NCBI GenBank assembly: GCA_903904005.1
Contig: CAIVAR010000041.1
Coordinates: forward strand, 1 to 58,379
Direction of reading: 5' to 3'
DNA from: an uncultured Anaeromyxobacter sp.
Lineage (GTDB): Bacteria; Myxococcota; Myxococcia; Myxococcales; Anaeromyxobacteraceae
DNA length: 58,379 bases
The notes under the pieces: generated by a model
Databases searched by the model: none
Told to the model about the DNA's origin: nothing
Seen by the model: the letters and a program-made list of their open reading frames with translations, nothing else
Made by a program: the position numbers and the translations under genes
Part shown: positions 8,586 through 17,381 of the stretch, in pieces
Position numbering within the stretch: the first letter of the stretch is position 1
Layout of the letters: every line of letters starts with the position of its first letter

Positions 8586-10675
8586 CCGGTCGGCGGGCCC
8601 GGGGCGGGCACGGGCGGCGGCTCGACCGGAGAGGCGGCAGCCGACGAGGAGACCGTCGCGGCCGCGGCCGGCAGGGCCAGCGGCGGCTCGGCGATCGCCG
8701 CACGCTCGACCTCCATGCCGGCCAGGTAGGTGTACCCGCGCATGACCCCCTCGTAGAACTGCGCGAGCCCCACACCCTCCTTGGGCCGGATGGAGCCGTC
8801 CTTCATCCGGACGTCGAGGGCCGTCTTGACCCTCCGGACCAGGTCCGCCGGCTCGTAGAGGAGCGACTGGAGCACCTTGTCGACGTGGTCGCCGCGGATG
8901 ACCTCGCCCAGGTAGAAGTCCTCGGGGTCGTCGTCGTCGACATAGACGTGGACCTCGTTCACGCGGCCGAACAGGTTGTGCATGTCGCCCATGACGTCCT
9001 GGTAGGCGCCGTTCATGAACATGCCGAGGAAGTAGGGCTTCCCCGGCTCGAGCGCGTGGAGCGAGAGGGTCTCGTCGACCCCGTCCCCCTCGATGAAGCG
9101 GTCGATCTTCCCGTCGGAGTCGCAGGTGATGTCGACGATGGTGCAGTCCTGGCTGGGCGCCTCGGCGAGCCGGTGGAGCGGCACGATGGGGAAGAGCTGA
9201 TCGAAGGCCCAGTGGTCGGGCGCGCTCTGGAACAGCGAGAAGTTCGCCATGTACTGGTCGGCGATCTTGTCCCCCAGGTCGCGGGTGTCGCGCGGCAGCC
9301 GCTTCTTCCCGCGGTTGAGCGCGACCAGGCTGCGGGCCAACTTCCAGAAGAGGGACTCCACGGTGGCCCGCTCCTCCAGCCCGAGGATTCCCAGCTTGAA
9401 CATCTGCAGGGCCTCCTCCTTCTTCGCCACCGCGTCGTGGTAGACCTCGGCGCGGTTCCTCGGGGAGAGGGCCGCGACGATCTCGCGCATCTCCCGGACC
9501 ACCTTGTGCTCGCCGGGCTGGACCACCGACGCCGCCGCGATCTCGGCGCGGGAGCCGATCTCGATGCTCCCGAAGACGTTCATGATGATGCAGGAGTGGT
9601 GCGCGGTGACGGCGCGCCCCGACTCGGAGACGATGTGGGGCTCGGGCACGCCTTCGTTCGCGCAGATGCGCTGCACGTTGTAGATGACGTCGTTGGCGTA
9701 CTCCTCGAGCGTGTAGTTCATCGACGAGGCGTAGTCGGGGCTGCGCGAACCCACGTAGTCGACGCCCAGCCCGCCGCCCACGTCGAAGTACTCGATGCCG
9801 AGCCCCATCTTGCGGAGCTTGGCGTAGAGCCGTGCCCCCTCGTTCACCGCGTCCTTCACCACCCGGATCTCGGTGAGCTGGCTGCCCACGTGGAAGTGGA
9901 AGAGCTTGCAGAGGTGCTTCTTGCCGGCCGCCTCGAGGATACGGACCGCCTCGATCATCTCGGGGGTGGTCAGGCCGAACTTGGCGAAGTCGCCGGACGA
10001 GGACTCCCACTTCCCCGTGCCGCGGGTGGAGAGCTTGGACCGCAGCCCGATCCAGGGCTCGACCCCGACCTCCTCGGCCGCCTTGAGGAGCGCGGGGAGC
10101 TCGGAGAGCTTCTCGATGACCACGACGACCTTGCGCCCCAGCTTGCGACCGAGGAGCGCGAGCCGCATGTACTCCTCGTCCTTGTAGCCGTTGCAGATGG
10201 TGAGCGCCTCGGCGTCGGTGTTGTAGCCGAGCACCACCATGAGCTCCGCCTTGGAGCCGGCCTCGAGGCCGTAGTGGTACGGGGATCCGGCGTCGAGGAC
10301 CTCCTCGACCACCTCGCGCATCTGGTTCACCTTGATCGGGTAGACGCCGTAGTAGCGCCCTCCGTAGCCGATGTCGGCAACCGCCTTGCCGAAGACCTCG
10401 TTCAGGATCCGGACCCGGGCGCGCAGCACGTCCATGAAGCGAACCGCCACCGGGAAGCCGAGGCCGCGCTCCTGGATGTCCTCGACCACGTCCATGAGGT
10501 CGATGGTGGGCCCGCCCTGCCCGTGCGGGTGGACGACCATGTGCCCCTTCTCGTTCACGGAGAAGAAGCCGGCGCCCCAACCCGCCAGGTTGTAGTACTG
10601 GATGGCCCGCTCGATGGACCAGTCGGACGCGGGGGTCGATGCGGTGGCGTCGCTCTTCGGCTCGGGCAGGTTCAT
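8582..10675 (-). CDS. speA: Biosynthetic arginine decarboxylase
   Basis: 697 residues. This PLP enzyme decarboxylates arginine to agmatine for polyamine synthesis. The alanine-racemase-like PLP barrel carries Lys115 in VYPIKVNQ, the Schiff-base lysine. LFHFHVGSQL and YFDVGGGLGVDY provide phosphate-binding residues, and the beta domain includes DITCDSDGKID and the GAYQDVMGDMHN block. Length and motif order fit SpeA rather than ornithine decarboxylase. A proline-rich tail of about 35 residues (EPPPVPAPGPP) follows the usual C-terminus. The gene is monocistronic by context: divergent from an ABC exporter across 57 bases, convergent with the antiporter. Confidence 0.95.
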   Translation of the reverse strand: MNLPEPKSDATASTPASDWSIERAIQYYNLAGWGAGFFSVNEKGHMVVHPHGQGGPTIDLMDVVEDIQERGLGFPVAVRFMDVLRARVRILNEVFGKAVADIGYGGRYYGVYPIKVNQMREVVEEVLDAGSPYHYGLEAGSKAELMVVLGYNTDAEALTICNGYKDEEYMRLALLGRKLGRKVVVVIEKLSELPALLKAAEEVGVEPWIGLRSKLSTRGTGKWESSSGDFAKFGLTTPEMIEAVRILEAAGKKHLCKLFHFHVGSQLTEIRVVKDAVNEGARLYAKLRKMGLGIEYFDVGGGLGVDYVGSRSPDYASSMNYTLEEYANDVIYNVQRICANEGVPEPHIVSESGRAVTAHHSCIIMNVFGSIEIGSRAEIAAASVVQPGEHKVVREMREIVAALSPRNRAEVYHDAVAKKEEALQMFKLGILGLEERATVESLFWKLARSLVALNRGKKRLPRDTRDLGDKIADQYMANFSLFQSAPDHWAFDQLFPIVPLHRLAEAPSQDCTIVDITCDSDGKIDRFIEGDGVDETLSLHALEPGKPYFLGMFMNGAYQDVMGDMHNLFGRVNEVHVYVDDDDPEDFYLGEVIRGDHVDKVLQSLLYEPADLVRRVKTALDVRMKDGSIRPKEGVGLAQFYEGVMRGYTYLAGMEVERAAIAEPPLALPAAAATVSSSAAASPVEPPPVPAPGPPTG

Positions 10676-10732
10676 CGGGATCCCATGTACTGCGTGGCGT
10701 CGGAAAATTGAAGGCGTTATCTAGCCAGCCCC

Positions 10733-12598
10733 TTGCCTCCCGCACGTCCATCGAGGTCCACGGCGCCGACGACCGGCGGCCTCGGCGGCCGGTTCGCCGC
10801 GGCGGCGGGCGTCTTCGGCCAGGTCCCTGGGACCTTCCGGCTCGTCTGGGAGTCCGATCGGCGCGGAACGGTGGCCATCGCCCTCCTCTCCGCGGTGGCG
10901 GCCCTGCTCCCCGCCCCGGTGGCCTGGGTGGGCAAGCTCATCGTCGACGGCGTGGTCGAGGCGGCCCGGACGGGCGACACCTCGGCCCGGGACCGGGTGG
11001 GGCGGCTCGTCCTCGCCGAGCTCGCGCTGATCGCAGCCGCGCTCGTGGTGGGTCGCCTCCTCGGCTTCCTCCGGGAGCTCCTGAGGACCCACCTCGCCAA
11101 CCGGATCAACGTGCGGATCCTGGAGAAAGCGCTCTCGCTCGAGCTCCGCCACTTCGAGGACGCCGACGTCTACGACAAGATGCAGAACGCCCGCCGGGAG
11201 GCCTCCTCGCGCCCCCTGTCCCTGGTCATGCAGGCCTTCGGGGTGGCCCAGGGCGCGCTCACGCTCGCGGCCCTCTCGGCGCTGCTCTGGCGCCTCTCCC
11301 CGTGGAGCGTCCTCGTCATCGTGGTGGCCTCCATCCCCGCCTTCGTCGCCGAGGCCAGGCTCTCGGCGGCGAGCTTCCGGGTGAACACCTGGCGCGCTCC
11401 GGAGGGAAGGCGCCTCAACTACCTGGAATGGATCCTCACCCGCGACTCCCACGTGAAGGAGGTCAAGCTCTTCGACCTGGGGCCCCTCGTCCTGGGGCGC
11501 TACCGGGACCTCTTCTCCCGTTTCTACGAGGAGGACCGTCGCCTGGCGCTGCGCCGCCTCGCCTCCGGCACCGCCTTCGGGATCCTGGCGCTCGCCGCCT
11601 TCTACGGGATGTACCTGCTCGTCGCCGGAAGGGCCGCGCGCGGCGAGATCTCGCTCGGGGACATGACCCTCTACCTCGTGGTGTTCCGGCAGGGGCAGTC
11701 GGCCTTCCAGGGGATCCTGACCGCGGTGGGGGCCATGTACGAGGATGCCCTCTACATGTCGAACCTGTTCGCCTTCCTGGCCATCCCCACGGGCGGCGAG
11801 CGGGCGCGCGTCGACCCACCCGCCCTCGTCCCCCGCGGCCGACCGCTCCCCATCGCCTTCGAGGACGTCTCCTTCCGCTACCCTTCCCGCCCGGAGTGGG
11901 CGCTCCGGAACGTGAGCCTCCGGCTCGAGCCGGGGGAGACCCTCGGCCTCGTCGGCGAGAACGGCGCCGGGAAGAGCACGCTCGTGAAGCTGCTCCTTCG
12001 GCTCTACGATCCCACCGAGGGGCGCATCACCTATGGAGGCGTCGACATCCGGGACCTCGACCCGGCCGACCTCCGGTCCCGCATCGGGGCGGTCTTCCAG
12101 GACTTCGTCCGCTACCAGTTCACGGCCGCCGAGAACATCGGCCTCGGGAGCCCGGAGCACGTCGACGACCGTGCCCGCATCGACGAGGCGGCCCGCCGCG
12201 CCGGGGCCGGACCGCTCGTGGCGTCGCTGCCGAAGGGGCTCGACACGGTGCTCGGCGGCTGGTTCGAGGCGGGGCACGAGATCTCGGCCGGCCAGTGGCA
12301 GAAGCTCGCCGTGGCCCGGGCCTTCATGCGGGACGCCGAGCTCCTCATCCTCGACGAGCCCACCGCCAGCATCGACGCCGAGGCCGAGCACGAGCTCTTC
12401 GTCCGGTTCCGGGAGCTCGCCGCCGGGCGCACCGCCATCGTCATCTCCCACCGGTTCTCGACCGTCCGGATGGCCGACCGGATCGCCGTCCTCCACGGGG
12501 GGCGGGTCGAGGAGCTGGGGAGCCACCGCGAGCTCGTCGACCGGGGGGGGCGCTACGCCCACCTCTTCTCGCTGCAGGCACAGGGCTACCTGGACTAG
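10733..12598 (+). CDS. ABC exporter, fused permease and ATPase
   Basis: About 621 residues. Residues roughly 30-330 form a six-helix type IV exporter membrane domain. The ATPase domain has Walker A (GENGAGKST), Q-loop (VFQDFVRYQ), signature ISAGQWQKLAV in place of the common LSGGQ, Walker B with catalytic Glu (LLILDEPTAS) and H-loop (ISHRFSTV). A half-transporter that should dimerise in the inner membrane; substrate unknown. The family context (FGQVPGTFRLVWE before the first helix) suggests a lipid or peptide exporter subgroup with a long N-terminus. The start assigned is a TTG with no strong ribosome site and remains doubtful. A methyltransferase gene follows after 9 bases. Confidence 0.88.
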   Translation: MPPARPSRSTAPTTGGLGGRFAAAAGVFGQVPGTFRLVWESDRRGTVAIALLSAVAALLPAPVAWVGKLIVDGVVEAARTGDTSARDRVGRLVLAELALIAAALVVGRLLGFLRELLRTHLANRINVRILEKALSLELRHFEDADVYDKMQNARREASSRPLSLVMQAFGVAQGALTLAALSALLWRLSPWSVLVIVVASIPAFVAEARLSAASFRVNTWRAPEGRRLNYLEWILTRDSHVKEVKLFDLGPLVLGRYRDLFSRFYEEDRRLALRRLASGTAFGILALAAFYGMYLLVAGRAARGEISLGDMTLYLVVFRQGQSAFQGILTAVGAMYEDALYMSNLFAFLAIPTGGERARVDPPALVPRGRPLPIAFEDVSFRYPSRPEWALRNVSLRLEPGETLGLVGENGAGKSTLVKLLLRLYDPTEGRITYGGVDIRDLDPADLRSRIGAVFQDFVRYQFTAAENIGLGSPEHVDDRARIDEAARRAGAGPLVASLPKGLDTVLGGWFEAGHEISAGQWQKLAVARAFMRDAELLILDEPTASIDAEAEHELFVRFRELAAGRTAIVISHRFSTVRMADRIAVLHGGRVEELGSHRELVDRGGRYAHLFSLQAQGYLD

Positions 12599-12607
12599 GA
12601 AATCCCC

Positions 12608-13195
12608 ATGCGCGGCGCCGAACAGATCCCCTGGCTGTACGACCCCGCGCTCGCGCTCCTCGAGCGGCTCGGTCTCGGTCGCTGGCGCCGCTGGCTTGCA
12701 GCCGGGGCGCGCGGACGGACCCTCGACCTCGGATGCGGCACGGGCAGGAACCTGCCCCTGTTCCCCGCGGAGACCCTCGCCGTCGGCGTCGACCCCTGCC
12801 CCCAGAGCCTGGCCCGGGCCCACCGACGATCCCCCCGTGCCCTGCTCGTCCTGGCCCGTGCCGAGGCCCTCCCCTTCAAGGACGGCGCCTTCGACACGGT
12901 GGTGAGCGGCCTCGTCCTCTGCTCGGTGACCGACCCGCCTGCGGCGGCCTCCGAGATGCTCCGGGTGCTCGCACCCCGGGGAACGGTCCGGGCCCTCGAG
13001 CACGTCCGGTCGCCCCTGCCCTGGAAGGCGCGGATGCAGGACTGGACCCAGCCGGCCTGGACCCGGTTCTCCGGGGGATGCCATCCGAACCGGGAGACGG
13101 AGCGCACGCTCGAGGCGGCCGGGCTGGCCATCGACCCCTCCACCCGCCTGGCCCGCGACACCATGCGCCGCTTCGAGGCGCGCCGCCGCGGCTGA
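12608..13195 (+). CDS. Class I SAM-dependent methyltransferase
   Basis: 195 residues. Motif I TLDLGCGTGRNLP, an acidic residue after the second strand (VGVDPCP), motif around FDTVVSGLVLCSVTDPP and the post-motif LRVLAPRGTVRALEHV identify a UbiE/Coq5-like or methyltransferase type 11 fold. The N-terminus (WLYDPALALLERLGLGRWRRWL) resembles small phosphatidylethanolamine- or quinone-type methyltransferases, but the substrate cannot be assigned. The ATG follows the ABC exporter stop by 9 bases, so the two are probably co-transcribed. Convergent with the pseudouridine synthase six bases later. Confidence 0.8.
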   Translation: MRGAEQIPWLYDPALALLERLGLGRWRRWLAAGARGRTLDLGCGTGRNLPLFPAETLAVGVDPCPQSLARAHRRSPRALLVLARAEALPFKDGAFDTVVSGLVLCSVTDPPAAASEMLRVLAPRGTVRALEHVRSPLPWKARMQDWTQPAWTRFSGGCHPNRETERTLEAAGLAIDPSTRLARDTMRRFEARRRG

Positions 13196-13201
13196 CGGGC
13201 T

Positions 13202-14131
13202 TCAGCCCTTCCGCAGGATCTCGATGGCGGCCGCGAGGTCGGGCGGGAGCGGCGCCTCGAACCGCCTGTGCTTGCCCGTCACCGGATGCCGGAAGGCGAG
13301 CTTCCAGGCGTGCAGGGCCTGCCTTCCCACCGAGGCGGCGGCCATCTTGAGCGGGTCCCCCGCCGGGAGGCGCGCCTCGCGCCGGGCGCCCCCGTAGGCC
13401 GGATCGGCCACGATGGGATGGCCCGCCTCGGAGAGGTGGACGCGGATCTGGTGGGTCCGGCCGGTGTGCAGGATCACCTCCGCGAGCGTGGCCCGATCGC
13501 CGAACCGCTCCCGGACCCGCCACTCGGTGAGCGCCCGCCGGCTCCCCTGCCGCCCGGTGAACCGCTTCCGGTCTCGCGGGTGACGTCCGTAGGGGGTCTC
13601 GAGCCGCCCTTCGTCCGGGAGCCTCCCGTGGACCAGGGCCAGGTAGACCTTCTCCACCTCGCGCGCCTGGAACTGGGCCTGGAGATCCGCGAGCGCCGCC
13701 TCGGTCCGCGCCACCACCAGGCACCCCGACGTGTCCTTGTCGAGCCGGTGGACGAGCCCGGGACGCTCCCCGCCCGGTGCACCGCCGCCCAGCCGGTGGA
13801 GCAGCGCGTTCACCACCGTGGAGTGCGGGGTGCCTCGCGCCGGGTGGACCACCATGCCCGCGCGCTTGTCGAGGACGAGGAGAGCCCGATCCTCGTACAG
13901 CACCGTGAGCGGGAGGTCCTGGGCGGCGATCCCGGACGGCTCGGGATCGGGGAGCGTCAGGGAGATCCGCTCGTTCCCGCGCAGCCGGGTCGATGCCTTG
14001 GCCACCCGCCCGTCGACGAGCACGAGCCCGTCGCCGAGGAGTCGCTGGACGCGCGCCCGGGAAAGACCAGGGGCGAGTCGCGGCACGGCCAGATCGAGGC
14101 GCAGCCCCGCCTCCCCCTCACCTGCCTGCAA
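13202..14131 (-). CDS. rluD: RluA-family 23S rRNA pseudouridine synthase, RluD-like
   Basis: 309 residues. The N-terminal S4 RNA-binding domain spans about residues 10-70 (LSRARVQRLLGDGLVLVDG), then the catalytic domain has HRLDKDTSGCLVVART with the catalytic Asp, and the uracil-binding blocks GRTHQIRVHL and RQALHAWKL. The HRLDKDTSG form and S4 plus catalytic architecture favour RluD, which modifies helix 69 of 23S rRNA, but other RluA-type specificities are possible. It is separated from the upstream small orphan gene by 30 bases, so those may be co-transcribed. Confidence 0.88.
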   Translation of the reverse strand: MQAGEGEAGLRLDLAVPRLAPGLSRARVQRLLGDGLVLVDGRVAKASTRLRGNERISLTLPDPEPSGIAAQDLPLTVLYEDRALLVLDKRAGMVVHPARGTPHSTVVNALLHRLGGGAPGGERPGLVHRLDKDTSGCLVVARTEAALADLQAQFQAREVEKVYLALVHGRLPDEGRLETPYGRHPRDRKRFTGRQGSRRALTEWRVRERFGDRATLAEVILHTGRTHQIRVHLSEAGHPIVADPAYGGARREARLPAGDPLKMAAASVGRQALHAWKLAFRHPVTGKHRRFEAPLPPDLAAAIEILRKG

Positions 14132-14161
14132 TTCGCGGAACTCTGCCAGCGGCCCCTCGCC

Positions 14162-14428
14162 TCACCAGATCCGGGACTTCACGTGTCCCTTGGGGCGCAG
14201 GATGACGTCGACGATGGCCCGGTCGTAGTAATTCGTCCGCCCGTACAGGTCGGGCGCTACCCGCGATCGGTAGAGCTCGCGACCCTCCTCGAGCTCCTCC
14301 CGCAGGGCGTCGAAGAAGGTATCCTGCTCGATGGAGCGGACGATCTTGTCCTCGTTGTAGAGGGACACGTCGGAGCAGATGGCGCGCGCGAGGCGCATGG
14401 CCTGCTCGGGTGCCTCGATGAGGGGCAT
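14162..14428 (-). CDS. Small conserved-looking protein of 88 residues, function unknown
   Basis: The ATG at 14426-14428 begins MPLIEAPEQAMRLARAICSD and the TGA lies at 14162. The product is soluble, rich in Arg, Glu and Asp, with no membrane segment and no cysteine cluster (one Cys only). It ends ILRPKGHVKSRIW, a tryptophan C-terminus. The helical middle (ALREELEEGRELYRSRV) looks like a genuine folded protein rather than chance coding. The rest of the open frame upstream, through the HTH gene, has the composition of a shadow frame. It lies between the J-like/HTH gene and rluD in the same direction, possibly one operon. I do not recognise a named family. Confidence 0.65.
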   Translation of the reverse strand: MPLIEAPEQAMRLARAICSDVSLYNEDKIVRSIEQDTFFDALREELEEGRELYRSRVAPDLYGRTNYYDRAIVDVILRPKGHVKSRIW

Positions 14429-14475
14429 GGGGAAGATGCTAGCCCTCCCCCCGCCGGGGTCAAGAAGTGGCTTCG

Positions 14476-15081
14476 CTAGCGCCCCGACTTGGGAGCCCCG
14501 GCCGCCTTCTCGAGATAGGACCGGGCCACCTTCTGCCCGTCCAGGCGGAGCTCCCGGGCGATGCACATCACGATTCCCCTCAGGTACACCGCGACCGGGA
14601 GCAGGTCGAAACGCTCCCCCTCCACGAGCTCGATCTGTGCCCGGGACAGCTTGGTCCGGTCGGCGAGTTGCACCACCGTGAGGCCGCGGGCCTCCCGGGC
14701 CTTGCGGATGAGCTCGCCACTCCAGGCCGCACCCTCTGGAGGGACGAAGGGCTTCGGGGGCTCGACAGGCGGCGGGGGGGGAGCGGCGACGAGGATCACC
14801 GGCTCGGGCGCCTGCGTCGGCCTGGGATTGCGCGACTCCTCGGTGGGGTGCCGGGCGTCGTACGCTGCCCTCGCCTCCGCGTCGAGCAGCACGACGTGGG
14901 CCTCGTCGATGCGACGGGCCAGCACCGCGGCCACGTCCGGCGTGAGCAGCGTGTAGGCAGCGAGGGAACGGGGGCCGTACAGCACCCGGGCGCGCTCCCA
15001 GCCGCGCTCGATCTCCTCCGGCGTGGCCGAGGGAGCGACCTCCAGGAGCTCGTAAAAGCTCTGTTCGAGGATTCCCTTCAC
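14476..15081 (-). CDS. J-like domain fused to a RodZ-type helix-turn-helix
   Basis: 201 residues in three parts. Residues 5-75 (SFYELLEVAPSATPEEIERG to AEARAAYDARHP) follow the helical plan of a DnaJ domain, but the HPD tripeptide that stimulates DnaK is absent; LYGPRS occupies the loop. Residues about 80-115 are a Pro-rich linker (APPPPPVEPPKPFVPP). Residues 118-190 form a Cro/RodZ-like HTH (GELIRKAREARGLTVVQLAD, then LRGIVMCIARELRLD). RodZ-like HTHs often bind proteins such as MreB rather than DNA. No membrane helix is present. It stands alone, 53 bases downstream of the lytic transglycosylase gene, which hints at a cell-envelope connection without proving one. Confidence 0.7.
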   Translation of the reverse strand: MKGILEQSFYELLEVAPSATPEEIERGWERARVLYGPRSLAAYTLLTPDVAAVLARRIDEAHVVLLDAEARAAYDARHPTEESRNPRPTQAPEPVILVAAPPPPPVEPPKPFVPPEGAAWSGELIRKAREARGLTVVQLADRTKLSRAQIELVEGERFDLLPVAVYLRGIVMCIARELRLDGQKVARSYLEKAAGAPKSGR

Positions 15082-15134
15082 GGGGACTACCTAACACGGG
15101 AGCCGGTCTTTCGCCCGAACCGCGCGAGGGCCGA

Positions 15135-17303
15135 TCAGGGAGGCGGCGGGGGAAGCTCCTGCACCAGGCGTACGGGTCGCTCACCGTCCCGCCCGTACAG
15201 CATCCGGTAGGCGGCGTAGCTCCGCAGCACCCGCTTCACGTACCCCCGGGTCTCCTGGATCGGGATCTCCTCGACGAACTCGTCGAGCGGCAGCGACCCG
15301 CGCGACCGCCACCAGGCCCGGGCGTTCCCCTCCCCGGCGTTGTAGGCGGCGAGCGCGAGGGGGGCCGAGCCTCCGAAGCGCTTCAGGAGATCCCCCAGAT
15401 AGGTGGCGCCGAGCCGGATGTTGAGACGGGGATCGGTCAGGTCCTGGGCGGAGGGCGGCGGGAGGGAGAGGCGCTTCGCCGTCTGCGCAGCCGTCCGGAC
15501 CATGAGCTGCGTGAGCCCGACCGCCCCGGCGGAGGAGACCACGGCGGGGTCGAGGGCGCTCTCCTCCCGCATGAGCGCCTGGAGCAGGTCGGGGGGGACG
15601 CCGGCCGGAGGGGCGAAGCGGACCACCTGGTCCCGCCAGGCGGGCGGATAGGCCATCTGCCAGACCCGGAGCCCCATCCCCGCAGGCGGCTCCCGCAGGA
15701 CCTGGCGCCCCTGGGCGCGCAGGAGCCGGTGCGAGCCCCGGGAATCGCCTGCCCGCTCCATCAGCTCCGCGAGGAGGATGAGCGGCTCGGGGTGCTCCGG
15801 GCTCGCCGCGAGCAGCTTCCGATCCACCGCCGCGAGCTCCTCGGCCGCCTCGTGATCCATGTCGAGCCGGAGGAGCTCGAGCGCCGCCCGGAAGTGGCGG
15901 TCCCCGGCGAGGAGCCCGGACCGGTACTTGAATCCCTTCCGGCTGGCCCCGGCGGGGCGGTGCTCCGCCACCTTCCGCCCGGATTCCGAGAGCCGGGCCC
16001 GCGCGAGGAGGCCATAGTAGTCCCCCGGGTAGAGCCGCACGACCTCCTCCCAGGCGCCCTGGGCACGGTCGCGGTCCCCCTTCCCCTTGCGCTGGGCGAG
16101 GGCCCTGCCGCGCCAGTAGGTGGCCCGGGCGTGCTCGTAGGGGTCCTTGTCCCGGTAGAGCGCCTCGATGCGGGCGAACACCGCCACCGCCCCGTCGAGG
16201 TCCCCCTGCCTCCGGAGGAGCCAGGCGGTCCGGAAGAGGGCTTCGGCGCGCTGGTCGCCGTCCGGGTAGAGCCGGACGAGATCCTCGAGCAGGGCCAGCG
16301 CCTCCTCGGTCCTCCCCTCCCGGAGCAGGAGGTCGGAGGCGAAGTAGAGGGCGTCGTCCGACTGGGCGTGCTCCGGGTACTCCCTGGCGAAGCGCCGGTA
16401 GGCCTCGATCCCTTCCCGGTTGGCCACGTTGGCGCGGGCCACCGACAGGAGATACAGGGCGCGCGGACGGAGCACCGGGTCGGAGCAGACCTCGACCACC
16501 GGCGCGAGCTCCTCGGCGGCCGCCGCGTACTGGCGGAGCTTGCGCAGGGCCTTGCCCCGGACGAAGGCGGCGCGACAGGAGAGGGGCGAATCGACGGCCA
16601 CCGGCGGAAATCGCTCCCCGAGGCGGCGCGCCTCGGCCAGGGCCAGCTCGTTCCGATTCCAGTCGAGGAGCGCCTCCGCGCGCCGGAGCGCGTCCTCGTC
16701 TCCGGGCGGGCCTCCGTCCGGCGGCGGCAGGGCCTCGAGACGGGTCCGGCACTCCTTGGCCTCGCCCGAGAGGGCATGGCCGGCCCAGCAGTCGAGGAGG
16801 ACCTTCCTGGCCTCCGGCGCGCCGCCCGGCTCCTCGGCCAGGATCTTCCCGGCGACGAGGAGCGCCCGGGACCCTGGATCCCCCCTGGAGAGGTCCCCGG
16901 GTCCCTGGGGGGTGAGGAGCGGGCGCAGCACGTCGATCGCCTCCCTTCCCTTCCCGGCGGACGACAGCATCCGGGCCATCGAGACACGCGCCTGCGGCCA
17001 GAGGAGCGACTCGGGAGGGACGCGCCCCCACGCCTCGATGGCGAGGTCGGGGTTCCCGGACGCCTCGGCGGCCGCGGCCGCCAGGGCATCGACCCGGTCG
17101 GCGATGGCCGGGAGGAGCGCCCCGAGCCCCGCGACCTCCCGCGACGCCGCCTCGGCATCCCCCGCGGCGAGCGCGCTCCGGGCCTTGAGGAAGCGGACTT
17201 CGGCCGGGGTCCGCCGGGCCGACGGGGGATGGACGTCGGCCTCCCCCACCACGGCAGGGGGGGACGCGACGAGGAGGATGGCGACGGCAGCCGCGAAGAG
17301 CAT
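15135..17303 (-). CDS. slt: Soluble lytic murein transglycosylase (Slt-type)
   Basis: 722 residues. A signal sequence (MLFAAAVAILLVASPPAVVG) is followed by about 520 residues of TPR-like helical repeats (for example GREAIDVLRPLL, GRTEEALALLEDLVRLYP) and a C-terminal SLT domain. The catalytic Glu581 lies in REESALDPAVVSSAGAVGL, with the supporting motifs GLTQLM, NIRLGATYLGDLL and LALAAYNAGEG. The enzyme cleaves peptidoglycan between MurNAc and GlcNAc with 1,6-anhydro formation in the periplasm. The tail ends in a run of prolines. Divergent from the histidine kinase gene across 78 bases, and upstream of the J-like/HTH gene. Confidence 0.92.
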   Translation of the reverse strand: MLFAAAVAILLVASPPAVVGEADVHPPSARRTPAEVRFLKARSALAAGDAEAASREVAGLGALLPAIADRVDALAAAAAEASGNPDLAIEAWGRVPPESLLWPQARVSMARMLSSAGKGREAIDVLRPLLTPQGPGDLSRGDPGSRALLVAGKILAEEPGGAPEARKVLLDCWAGHALSGEAKECRTRLEALPPPDGGPPGDEDALRRAEALLDWNRNELALAEARRLGERFPPVAVDSPLSCRAAFVRGKALRKLRQYAAAAEELAPVVEVCSDPVLRPRALYLLSVARANVANREGIEAYRRFAREYPEHAQSDDALYFASDLLLREGRTEEALALLEDLVRLYPDGDQRAEALFRTAWLLRRQGDLDGAVAVFARIEALYRDKDPYEHARATYWRGRALAQRKGKGDRDRAQGAWEEVVRLYPGDYYGLLARARLSESGRKVAEHRPAGASRKGFKYRSGLLAGDRHFRAALELLRLDMDHEAAEELAAVDRKLLAASPEHPEPLILLAELMERAGDSRGSHRLLRAQGRQVLREPPAGMGLRVWQMAYPPAWRDQVVRFAPPAGVPPDLLQALMREESALDPAVVSSAGAVGLTQLMVRTAAQTAKRLSLPPPSAQDLTDPRLNIRLGATYLGDLLKRFGGSAPLALAAYNAGEGNARAWWRSRGSLPLDEFVEEIPIQETRGYVKRVLRSYAAYRMLYGRDGERPVRLVQELPPPPP

Positions 17304-17381
17304 CGGGACGGAATCTGGGGGAGGGACGCCCGCCGGTCAAGCGCGCGACCGGGGCGTCGACTTGGCTTAGGATTCCCCCCG

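Noticed and set aside
10676-10732. Promoters in the speA/ABC exporter divergent spacer
   Set aside because: Only weak fragments such as TTGAAG and TAGATA were found without matching partners at correct spacing.
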